Position numbers and translations under genes: made by a program. A stretch of DNA of 17,669 bases from the NCBI GenBank assembly GCA_040392805.1, contig JBEBVI010000040.1:1-17669 (forward strand), read 5' to 3'. This document shows, piece by piece, positions 1 through 8,058 of this stretch (position 1 is the stretch's first letter; every line of letters begins with the position of its first letter). This stretch comes from Taibaiella helvus_B (GTDB lineage Bacteria; Bacteroidota; Bacteroidia; Chitinophagales; Chitinophagaceae). The notes beneath the pieces are model-generated. The model made no database searches. It was not told where the DNA came from and saw nothing but the letters and a program-made list of their open reading frames with translations.

Positions 1-517
1 AGACTATCCCGTCTGAAGGGTTGGGATAAAGCATTAAGCTATTGTCTTCTTTAGCAGTGGATGCTATATTTGTTCCACTTCCTTTTTTCTTAATGGTAAT
101 GCGTTTGCAAACGGTATCGTTGCCCTTTTGTGGATCATTAAAATTTCCAGGTATCACCGGATTGTATGCAATATAGAAGCAGTAGTTTCCTGTCCAGGTC
201 GTGTTATTGGCAGGTAAAGTAGCTTCCATAGGTTCATTAATAAACAGCACACTCGTTCCGGCTGGTATAGATGCATTAGGTACAAACATATCTGTAGCTC
301 CATCGGGCTTTGTAATATAAATATTGTCTCCCGGCTGCAGTGGATTAGGTCCATTGTTAATTACATACAATTTAACCGGGATATTATCTCCTTCTGTAAA
401 CTGAGCATCGTTATCCGGACTTTCCAGGATGAGGGCAACGTCGCATACCCTTTGGGCATTTGCCTGGAAAATGCTGATGATAAGAAGTGCCATTGTAAAA
501 ATTTGTTGCTTTCTCAT
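1..517 (-). CDS. Secreted T9SS type A cargo protein, 3' end cut by the window edge
   Basis: The gene starts at an ATG at 517-515 and stays open for 172 codons to the window edge, so its C-terminus is missing. Residues 1-22 form a signal peptide (a basic MRKQQ start, a hydrophobic core, then QANAQ), giving export through Sec. The middle part (about 25-140) resembles the all-beta CARDB/DUF11-like modules of Bacteroidota surface proteins, with the run VKLYVINNGPNPLQPGDN; no catalytic motif is visible. After a Ser/Thr-rich linker comes LMLYPNPSDG, the opening of a T9SS type A sorting domain (Por_Secre_tail), which would finish just outside the window. It lies 25 bp downstream of the type B gene at 543-3380 and is probably the last or a late gene of that transcription unit. 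The function is unknown; the export route is well supported. Confidence 0.82.
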   Translation of the reverse strand, partial: MRKQQIFTMALLIISIFQANAQRVCDVALILESPDNDAQFTEGDNIPVKLYVINNGPNPLQPGDNIYITKPDGATDMFVPNASIPAGTSVLFINEPMEATLPANNTTWTGNYCFYIAYNPVIPGNFNDPQKGNDTVCKRITIKKKGSGTNIASTAKEDNSLMLYPNPSDGIV

Positions 518-542
518 GTTTTGTTTTTTTTATTGTAAATGA

Positions 543-3380
543 TTATCTGATTAAAGTAATGTTTCCATTATACAGCTCCTCTGCGCCGCTTGTAAAGTGT
601 ACGGAAATTTTATAGATATATGTTCCAGGCGGCTGTATCTTGCCATTAAACCTGCCATCCCATCCCCTGCCGTTTTTTCCTGATGTGCTAAAAACCAATT
701 GCCCCCATCGGTTAAAAACGTGTAATTCAAAATAGGCAACATCGGACGACAGTAATTGCCTGGGGAAGAAATGATCGTTTATCCCGTCTCCATTGGGTGT
801 AAAGGCATTGGGTATATTCAGGTAACAACCCTTTTTTACATTTATTGTTCCGGTAGTTGCGCATCCTGCTTTATTTATTATAGTGAGTGAGTAGGTACCG
901 GGATGTTTTGCATACAATATGCTTGCCGTATCCTTATTATTCCAGAGATACACGTCACTGTTATGTTGCTCTAACCGGTTGTGTAACATAACAACGCTGT
1001 CTTTTAAACATATCACGGAGTCAGGGCCAAGATCTAAAGCTGGAAAAGGACTGACATATATAGTATCCGAAAAAGTAAGTGGCGGACAGGCTTCCGGGTA
1101 TACCGTTGATACAATTATATATTGTCCGGGCTCACTATAGGCATGTTGCACTATATGCCCGGTTGTCGTGTAGGAGATATGGTCGGCAAACTTCCGTTGG
1201 GTTTTTGTATTACCGGGTAACCCATATACATTTAGCGTTATCTCTTCTCCTATACAGATACTTTTTCTATCAGTAGTAAAATAGAAACTGTCTATAGTCG
1301 GTTTGACGGTTATTATTTGCGTACCGGTGTCGCTACATTGCTCTTTTTTGGCGATCAGGCTGACCTTATAAATGCCGCTTTGGATATAGGTATGATCAGG
1401 GTGCATACCAGAAGCATGATGTCCGTCTCCAAACAACCATAGATATTCCTCAAAGTACGGATCGGATGTGTTGCGGAAAGAAATAGCCTGATGGACACAG
1501 GCCAATGAATCTGTTACAAAAGATGCTTCATAGCTTATGTCCGGAACGGTGAAGGTGAACTGCGTATCACAGGTCCCTTCTTTAGTAATTAAAACGGAGT
1601 AATCGCCCGGAAGTAATCCATATACCGAGTCATTTCGCGACAGGATCACAGTATCCTTTACAGAGCGCCATTCAAAGCGGTAAAGATGAGTACTGTCCTG
1701 TACTATATGGATCCGGGTTGAACCTGTGGGTAAACCATTGCAGGAAGGGATTATTGTTTGATGAAAAGTGTCAAAAGGAAGAGCAGGAACATGAAGGTTT
1801 ACTGTAGTATCACATCCATCCGAATTTGAAATGGTAAGTGTATACCATCCCGGAGCTATATAATTTAACTGGTCAGCAGTTCCGATAACAGAGTCATTGC
1901 CTTCTTTTTTCCATTGATAAGTGTAAGTCCGGGTATTGGCGCTTGAAAGTGTAACCTTAGCCTGACCATTGGCAGTATGTGCGCATGACGGCATGGTTTC
2001 CACTGTAAATAAAGGCCGGAATATGGATTTTATATGGAATGTATCTATAAAAGTGTAACAGGGTGCTTTGGTGTATTTTACCCAGTAGGTAGCAGGCCCG
2101 GTAACAGCATGTGACCCGGAAACTGCATTGTCCTGCCATACATAATCCCTGCCTGTGGTATCGAGGGCCGTAATTATGGAATCTGAAAAGCAGTTGATAG
2201 TGGTGCTGTTGGTAATGGTCTCCTGATGAAATACAGGTATGGGAGCAGGCAAACCACCATAGGCCCTGGTGCCGGTCAATAAGGATATTTTGATGGGTGC
2301 ATATGCACAGACTGTACCTTTGAGATCCGGTTTTTCGATTGTACCCAAAGTGTATTCTCCGTAAATAAAGTATATTTTACCATCGGGTCCTTCTTTAAGA
2401 TCGGAAAGAGGTATAGCTAAAGTACCTAAACGCAATCTGGATGCAGCTATTGTGGCCTGGTTACCCGAGCTTAGGTCAAACTGTAGTATTTCCATAGGTG
2501 GAAGTCTGGTGGGATGTTCCGGTAAGGAAGATAGATATAGATTATCATCATCAGGAGAGAAGCAAATGCCGTAAGCGCCGGTTTCATCTATGGATACCGG
2601 GTTTGTGACCAACCCGGTTGAGGGATTAAAATCAAAAATTGCTGTACCCATAAGAAAATTGGTAGCGACCATCTTTTTCCGGTTATGGGCGAATGCTATC
2701 TTTCCTGTATTCACTTCATCAGGGGATTGCTTCCACCAGCCATTGTTTGAAATAACCGGTTGATGGCTCACACCCGCTTCATTAATCTCGAACGCTTTGA
2801 ACTGGTTGGATAACCGTGTGCAGGATACGATCCAGATATTGCAATGGTCGCCGGTTACCGCGGCCAGTTGTTCTGACAGGCCCGTATCTAACAATATACC
2901 TTTTTGTGCGGCAATTACATCGCCAAGACCATTGTTCAGCCGCATGTCCACAACACTGTAATACAATCTCCCCGGCATCACTTCGTTTGAAGAAAGTGAG
3001 AAAATATAGTACATGTTTTTATCACCCGGTTTAGGTACAATAAGCGCGCCCTGCGCAGTGCTGGATGTCGGCGGATAGGTATTGTTGATCAGGGGCAAAC
3101 CGGTAAGATCGTCACCATTAGGCATTAACTGACCATTCTTATTCCATACCCTGGAACCTTCGGTATAAAAAAGCAAATCCCCCGAATTGTCTGATACGGA
3201 GGCACTGGCTTCGCCATAGCCGGTAAGCGCTGACCGGAAAGGTGTGGGTGGGTCTGTCTTAAAGTCCAGTCCTGCATTACCCGGGCCAAATACCCATACC
3301 TTTTCCTGCTGTGCAAAGCCGTTCAGCGACAAACACAGCAAGGATATAAGTATTTGTATGTTTTTATAAAAGTAATGCAT
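543..3380 (-). CDS. Large secreted protein with PKD domain and T9SS type B (gliding-motility-associated) C-terminus, 945 aa
   Basis: Signal peptide at residues 1-24, ending FAQ. Residues about 26-385 form a module of repeated beta-strand character with GDLLFYTEG, MYYIFSLSS and CFSPDDDNLYL motifs, likely a propeller-like fold. Residues 390-615 hold short repeated Ig-like units, each with Cys pairs and a GxYxxxI strand (CYTF, CDTT, CDTQ). A PKD domain lies at about 615-693, with the hallmark WLFGDG at 648-653 and HTY at 663-665. Another PKD-like unit follows (about 695-780). The C-terminus (852-945: IPNAFTPNGDGINDHF, FNRWGQLVF, GWDG, PPGTYIYKI) is a CHU_C/type B T9SS signal. The protein should be exported and remain at or leave the cell surface; an adhesive or structural role is inference. 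The start follows the signal peptide; the gap to the upstream paralog is 37 bp. Confidence 0.93.
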   Translation of the reverse strand: MHYFYKNIQILISLLCLSLNGFAQQEKVWVFGPGNAGLDFKTDPPTPFRSALTGYGEASASVSDNSGDLLFYTEGSRVWNKNGQLMPNGDDLTGLPLINNTYPPTSSTAQGALIVPKPGDKNMYYIFSLSSNEVMPGRLYYSVVDMRLNNGLGDVIAAQKGILLDTGLSEQLAAVTGDHCNIWIVSCTRLSNQFKAFEINEAGVSHQPVISNNGWWKQSPDEVNTGKIAFAHNRKKMVATNFLMGTAIFDFNPSTGLVTNPVSIDETGAYGICFSPDDDNLYLSSLPEHPTRLPPMEILQFDLSSGNQATIAASRLRLGTLAIPLSDLKEGPDGKIYFIYGEYTLGTIEKPDLKGTVCAYAPIKISLLTGTRAYGGLPAPIPVFHQETITNSTTINCFSDSIITALDTTGRDYVWQDNAVSGSHAVTGPATYWVKYTKAPCYTFIDTFHIKSIFRPLFTVETMPSCAHTANGQAKVTLSSANTRTYTYQWKKEGNDSVIGTADQLNYIAPGWYTLTISNSDGCDTTVNLHVPALPFDTFHQTIIPSCNGLPTGSTRIHIVQDSTHLYRFEWRSVKDTVILSRNDSVYGLLPGDYSVLITKEGTCDTQFTFTVPDISYEASFVTDSLACVHQAISFRNTSDPYFEEYLWLFGDGHHASGMHPDHTYIQSGIYKVSLIAKKEQCSDTGTQIITVKPTIDSFYFTTDRKSICIGEEITLNVYGLPGNTKTQRKFADHISYTTTGHIVQHAYSEPGQYIIVSTVYPEACPPLTFSDTIYVSPFPALDLGPDSVICLKDSVVMLHNRLEQHNSDVYLWNNKDTASILYAKHPGTYSLTIINKAGCATTGTINVKKGCYLNIPNAFTPNGDGINDHFFPRQLLSSDVAYFELHVFNRWGQLVFSTSGKNGRGWDGRFNGKIQPPGTYIYKISVHFTSGAEELYNGNITLIR

Positions 3381-3417
3381 TTGTTTATGATACTATATCG
3401 TGACCATATCTGACCCG

Positions 3418-5559
3418 TTACCGGATCAGGGTAACTTCTCCCGAGACAACTTTATATTCATGGGCAGTACCTAATTCCCATTGCACCTGATAATAATAGG
3501 TACCCAGATCTGCCATAGCAGATTGGTACATTCCATCCCAGCCTTTATGGACATCCATACTTTGAAAGACCTGCCGGCCCCAGCGGTTAAAAATGACCAG
3601 CTTATAATTTGTCACTAAGCAACCGGATTCCAGTACGGGTTTGAATAGATCATTGTTGCCATCATTGTTGGGGGAAAATGCGTTAGGTATCCAATAACCG
3701 CAATAGCATAATTCCGGACTTATACGTATGGTATCTGTAGCATAACATGGCGGCGCTGATACATCAACCCAGTAAGTACCGAAAGTTTGCACATCAATAG
3801 ACGGTGCCCTGCTGCCCGTGCTCCAGGTAACACCGGCATCAGCGGGTGCATTCGTTTCTAAAGTCATCCGGAATGGGGCGCCCTTACAGATAACGGTATC
3901 TGCACCAAGATCCGGAATAATATTTATTTCTTCAATTAAAAAAGAGATTGTGGAATCACAACCTGAAGGCACAGTAACGGTAACCGAATATTGGCCGGCT
4001 TTAAGATCGCTAACACTATTGATTACAGACAGTGTATCTCCACTGCTGTTTCTCCAATGATATTGATACGATAGGCTGTCGCCATCCTGGTTGTTCATTT
4101 GCGCAGTACCGTTAACACCATTACGGCAGGCATTAGTCGTTAATAACTCCGGGAACCGGGGGTAGCCCACTTTAAAGGTATCCGTCTGGTTCGTACAATA
4201 TTTAGAGTAGGTTACCCAATAGATACCCGGTTGGTTGATCTCTTTTAGTCTTTCCCTGCTGCCATCATTCCAGAGGTAATCTTTACCCTCTTCTGGTACA
4301 AGCTTTACCGGGCTATTAAAGCAGCCTGCGGTAAATTGGTACTTTTTAAAAGAGTCATGAGCCTGCATAATTATTTGAGGAAATCCGATGTTGTACAACG
4401 GATAGGTTCCTGTTAATGGACCAAAAGGTAAGCTGTTCTTGCTATACTGGCATAAAGCTCCCGAAAGGTTAGGGAAATCAATAGTACTGAGTCCGTTTGG
4501 AACGCCATTGCCTCCAATTAGTGTGAAATACTCTTGCCGCTCATAGATTTTGTCATCCGGACCTCGTCGCATACCGCCGCCGATTACTAAATAGCCAACA
4601 ATTGTTTTTGAATTAATAACAGTAGCAGAATCACCGGATAGCAAATCGTATTGATCTATCACATAACTCGACGGAGAATTTGGATAAAGATCAGCCATAT
4701 TTTGAACATATAATTTTGAATTATCAGGAGAAAAGCAAACTTCTCGTCCCCTGCCAAAGGTTAGCAGAGTGTCAGTAATTTTACCAGTCAACGGAGAGAA
4801 TGTATAAAGTCCCCAACGTAGGTTGCCCACTGTGATACCGATCATTTTTCGGTTGGGCGATATGTCCATATTAGGATAATCGGCTGCATAGGGTAATGCA
4901 GATTTTACTGGATACATATTGACACCACGGTCGTTAATGTTATAAGCACATAAGTTTTTATCTTTAGCTACGGTTAGTAACCATAAATCGCACTGCTCAC
5001 CGGCTACAGCCTGAATTTGTTGTGTCAATCCCGAATCTATAAACATGCTTTTACTACCGGTTATGACATCTCCTAATCCACCGTTCATCGTCATATCCAC
5101 AATACTGTAGTATAGTGTGCCATTGGCATGAATGGAGAATATATAATACATCATCGTATTATTAGGGACGGGTGTTATAACGGGTTTTCCGAAATTCGGC
5201 AAACTCCAATGAGTAGGCCCCGGAATTATATTTGTGCCATTGGGCATTATATTATGCTGGTTGTTCCAGACTGTAGCTCCATCGGTATAGAATAATAGTT
5301 GTCCGTTTAAATCGCAGGCAGTAGCTGGAAAAGGAGTAGGAGCAAAAGGTATTGAGCTGATAGCCGAGTTCACCACTGTTGGTGGTGAACCGGTATTGAA
5401 GTCCAGACCAAGATTATAAGGGAGTATCCAAATATTTTCATGCTGAGCTGTGGCCATTTTCCGCGTTAGTAAGCATAAGGACACAGCTAAGATAAAAACG
5501 GGAAACAATAGTGACTGTATAGCTACAATGTTTTTTTTTCTAAAAATAACTACATGCAT
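3418..5559 (-). CDS. Secreted T9SS type B C-terminal protein, 713 aa, paralog of the next gene
   Basis: I chose the ATG at 5559-5557, which gives a normal signal peptide (FRKKN, a hydrophobic core, then ATAQ at residues 36-39). The open frame extends 20 codons further to a GTG at 5619, but that would put a second hydrophobic stretch before the signal. Residues 40-400 match the N-terminal module of the neighbour at 543-3380 motif by motif (NIWILPYNLGLDFNTG, GQLLFYTDG, MYYIFSIHANGTLYYSIVDM, GGLGDVITGS, CFSPDNSKLYV). Two or three Ig-like units with Cys pairs follow. The C-terminus (about 622-713: IPNAFSPNNDGNNDLF, FNRWGRQVF, GWDG, LGTYYYQV) is the CHU_C/type B sorting domain. It lacks the PKD region of its paralog. 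The gap to the upstream gene is 102 bp. The protein is exported; its binding partner or function is unknown. Confidence 0.92.
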   Translation of the reverse strand: MHVVIFRKKNIVAIQSLLFPVFILAVSLCLLTRKMATAQHENIWILPYNLGLDFNTGSPPTVVNSAISSIPFAPTPFPATACDLNGQLLFYTDGATVWNNQHNIMPNGTNIIPGPTHWSLPNFGKPVITPVPNNTMMYYIFSIHANGTLYYSIVDMTMNGGLGDVITGSKSMFIDSGLTQQIQAVAGEQCDLWLLTVAKDKNLCAYNINDRGVNMYPVKSALPYAADYPNMDISPNRKMIGITVGNLRWGLYTFSPLTGKITDTLLTFGRGREVCFSPDNSKLYVQNMADLYPNSPSSYVIDQYDLLSGDSATVINSKTIVGYLVIGGGMRRGPDDKIYERQEYFTLIGGNGVPNGLSTIDFPNLSGALCQYSKNSLPFGPLTGTYPLYNIGFPQIIMQAHDSFKKYQFTAGCFNSPVKLVPEEGKDYLWNDGSRERLKEINQPGIYWVTYSKYCTNQTDTFKVGYPRFPELLTTNACRNGVNGTAQMNNQDGDSLSYQYHWRNSSGDTLSVINSVSDLKAGQYSVTVTVPSGCDSTISFLIEEINIIPDLGADTVICKGAPFRMTLETNAPADAGVTWSTGSRAPSIDVQTFGTYWVDVSAPPCYATDTIRISPELCYCGYWIPNAFSPNNDGNNDLFKPVLESGCLVTNYKLVIFNRWGRQVFQSMDVHKGWDGMYQSAMADLGTYYYQVQWELGTAHEYKVVSGEVTLIR

Positions 5560-5661
5560 ATTATAAATATTGCTGCTAAGTAAAAATAAAAAAACAATGA
5601 ATAGTTCGGTAACCACCACCTAATAATTTTGGACATTCCGTACAACACATTTCTGAGGCTA

Positions 5662-7881
5662 TCAATTCTTCACAATTTTTATCCTGCTTACCTTTCTGTC
5701 TTGGATAACTTCTATGAAGTATAATCCATTGGATAATCTTGACAGATCCAAAGAAACCTGATTAGTGCTGATATTTTCCTGCTTAATTAATATCTTCCCT
5801 TGTATATCTATTATTCGTACAAAAGCACTATTAAACGTAGAGTTTGAAATCAGGGTTATTTGATTTCCGGCAGGATTAGGGAATACATTAATATCCTGGT
5901 TGGGTTCATTTTCCAAATCCTTTGTATGGCTTGTTTGCCAGGTAACACATTCAGAGGTATCTTTACAACTCCCAAGCGTGATAATAACCGCGTACCTGCC
6001 TGATACTTCGGGCACATATTCCCGGCCGGTAGCACCCTCAATTACATTAGAACTTGACACTGTATTGCAATCAATCCATTGATACGATCCATCCGGTGTA
6101 TTAGCTTTTAAGGTGCCGCCTTCATTGGTGATAGTAGGGACAATGGTATTAATAGTGAGACTCAATTTTACGGTACTGTCACAACCATAAACATTGGGGT
6201 AAGTTTGCTCATATTCACCTGATGTTTTATAAACAATGCCGTTGAGGGTAAAGCTATCACAACCCTCATCTTCCAGGTACAGATAATTCCCGTTTATTTC
6301 TAAATTCAGGGTTACAATACTATCGCAGCCGTTAGCATTTACCAGCGTATCTATATAAAGCCCTGATTGCTTATAAGTATTGCCATTCAGCACAAAGCTG
6401 TCGCAACGTGTCTCGGAAAGCGTTTGAAAGCTTCGGCATGTTAGTTTATTGATATAATATGAATGCTCATCAGTTTTCCCGGTGCTAAAAATATTATCAT
6501 GTTCATCAATATAAATAGAATATCCAATATCCCTACGGGAAGAAATAATTGGGTATACCCATCTAATTTTGCCGAGTGTATCCATTTGTAGAACATAAGC
6601 CGACATAAATGAACCAGACGAATAAACATACTGCGTATCTATCGGATTGAAATTTACATCTATACCTTTGAACGAACCTGTTGCATAAATGAAATTATCC
6701 TTATAAACGATCTGCTGTCCACAGTTTCTCGAAAGATAGCCATTACCACTAACACTAACAATTGAATTTGCCCACTGGAAAATACCATTTGTGCTTAGCT
6801 TTAAGATGAAGCTACTCGTATTATTCGCACTTGAATGTCCGAGGATGGTAGATCCTGCTCCAGGATCCATATCAACAGGACCTTCGATAGCCCCTGTGAC
6901 ATAGCAGTTGCCTTGCTGATCTATATCAATAGACTGTACAATATCATTATTGTTTCCTCCTATTCTATGTGCCCAATACAGGTTTCCCGTGTTCCCTATT
7001 TTCAATATAAAAATATCCTGTGTAGGAGAACTCTGAGCAACAGAAGCCAGGGTTGTTGTTCCAGAGCCAGGATCAAAATCACTTGTTCCCCGAAAGTTAC
7101 CTGCGGCATAGATATTTAGCTGATCATCGACTACAAGCGAATTAATATTGCATATTGAAGCTGTAGCGCCAACTTCCTTATTCCAAATGAGCGTACCGGT
7201 ATTGGACAATTTTGTGATTTTACCCCCGTGTGTAACGTATATATCATTTTGTTTATCGATAGCTATAGCAACTTTCGCGTTAAAGTCCACATCGGCATTA
7301 TAACTGTAAGCAAGGGTTTTTGCCCATAATGGGTTGCCTGATGAATCCAGTTTGGCAGCAAAGGCATCTGAGCCAGAAATATTTAGTGTCGAACCGGGCT
7401 GAGAAGGCTCGAAGTGTAAGGTGTCACCCTCATAGCATCCTGAGAGGTAAATATTTTCTAAAGAATCTAATACCATACCAAGAGCGGCTGCGCCCCAAAC
7501 ATAAGGCCTTCTCTGATTGTACATAGAACTAAATTGCTTTAACCAAATGAAATTTCCTTGTTTATCGTATTTGGCGACAAATATGTCTCTTGAAAATGTT
7601 GCAAAAAAGCTCCCAACTCTGTAAAAATTCCGGGGCATAGCCAAGGCACTTCCTGAACCCGGATCAAAATCTATTGTATCGGCAAAGGAGCCTGCTATAT
7701 AAATATTGCCAGACTTGCCTGCCCGTATAATACGAGAGACTCCGTCAGAGTTCTCAATGCCTTGCAAAACGTGTTGCCACTCCGTATTCATTTTAATAGG
7801 CTGTCCTAATGTTCGATTATAATTCGCTGATAGAAAAAATAAGGAGAGGCAGATGAATGAAGTTAGTATAAGTTTATTCAT
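5662..7881 (-). CDS. Beta-propeller-repeat secreted protein with T9SS type A sorting domain, 739 aa
   Basis: N-terminal signal peptide (residues 1-26, MNKLILTSF, hydrophobic core, ending LGQ). Residues about 35-480 contain repeated blades of the SBBP/YD-like type. Each has an IYxAGxF strand, a D-x-DPGxG loop (FDPGSG at 72-77 and 269-274, MDPGAG at 338-343, a degenerate FNP at 411-413) and a DIFVAKYDKQGNFIW-type strand. Two tandem copies of a Cys-containing unit lie at about 493-529 and 541-577 (CDSFxLNGxxYxxSGxYxxT then GCDSxVxLxL). After an Ig-like stretch the C-terminus (664-739, INVFPNPAGNQ, NGLYFIEV, IVKN end) is a Por_Secre_tail domain, so it is T9SS cargo. It is the first gene of the leftward cluster and its start faces the kinase gene at 8059. 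A surface or extracellular role is inferred; no enzyme motif is seen. Confidence 0.92.
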   Translation of the reverse strand: MNKLILTSFICLSLFFLSANYNRTLGQPIKMNTEWQHVLQGIENSDGVSRIIRAGKSGNIYIAGSFADTIDFDPGSGSALAMPRNFYRVGSFFATFSRDIFVAKYDKQGNFIWLKQFSSMYNQRRPYVWGAAALGMVLDSLENIYLSGCYEGDTLHFEPSQPGSTLNISGSDAFAAKLDSSGNPLWAKTLAYSYNADVDFNAKVAIAIDKQNDIYVTHGGKITKLSNTGTLIWNKEVGATASICNINSLVVDDQLNIYAAGNFRGTSDFDPGSGTTTLASVAQSSPTQDIFILKIGNTGNLYWAHRIGGNNNDIVQSIDIDQQGNCYVTGAIEGPVDMDPGAGSTILGHSSANNTSSFILKLSTNGIFQWANSIVSVSGNGYLSRNCGQQIVYKDNFIYATGSFKGIDVNFNPIDTQYVYSSGSFMSAYVLQMDTLGKIRWVYPIISSRRDIGYSIYIDEHDNIFSTGKTDEHSYYINKLTCRSFQTLSETRCDSFVLNGNTYKQSGLYIDTLVNANGCDSIVTLNLEINGNYLYLEDEGCDSFTLNGIVYKTSGEYEQTYPNVYGCDSTVKLSLTINTIVPTITNEGGTLKANTPDGSYQWIDCNTVSSSNVIEGATGREYVPEVSGRYAVIITLGSCKDTSECVTWQTSHTKDLENEPNQDINVFPNPAGNQITLISNSTFNSAFVRIIDIQGKILIKQENISTNQVSLDLSRLSNGLYFIEVIQDRKVSRIKIVKN

Positions 7882-8058
7882 TATAATTGTTTTAAAGTTG
7901 AAATGAAATACTATCGATTTGATTGTTTATGCAAACTTATAACCACAGTTTATGCTATTATAGAGTAGAACCTCACAACTTTTTTTTAATAATACATTTG
8001 TTTGTTTATTGGTGAATACCTAATATTGTATGAGCGGTTTTACTTATTGGAATTGAAT
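7882..8058. promoter_or_regulatory. Divergent promoter region between the surface-protein cluster and the kinase gene
   Basis: The 177 bp between the two divergent starts contain one Bacteroidota-type -7 box (TAnnTTTG) on each strand: TAAGTTTG on the minus strand at 7939-7932, about 50 bp before the ATG at 7881, and TACATTTG on the plus strand at 7993-8000, about 58 bp before the ATG at 8059. I find no convincing -33 TTG at the usual distance for either. The 8-bp sequence GTTTATGC occurs as a direct repeat at 7925-7932 and 7948-7955, start points 23 bp apart, on both sides of the minus-strand box. It could be an operator. Confidence 0.5.

Noticed and set aside
5560..5619. GTG start 20 codons upstream for the 713-aa type B protein
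   Set aside because: It would add a second hydrophobic stretch in front of a complete signal peptide.
8002..8058. Upstream TTG start for the histidine kinase
   Set aside because: A likely -7 box at 7993-8000 would start transcription at or after this codon, and the ATG at 8059 immediately precedes the signal peptide.
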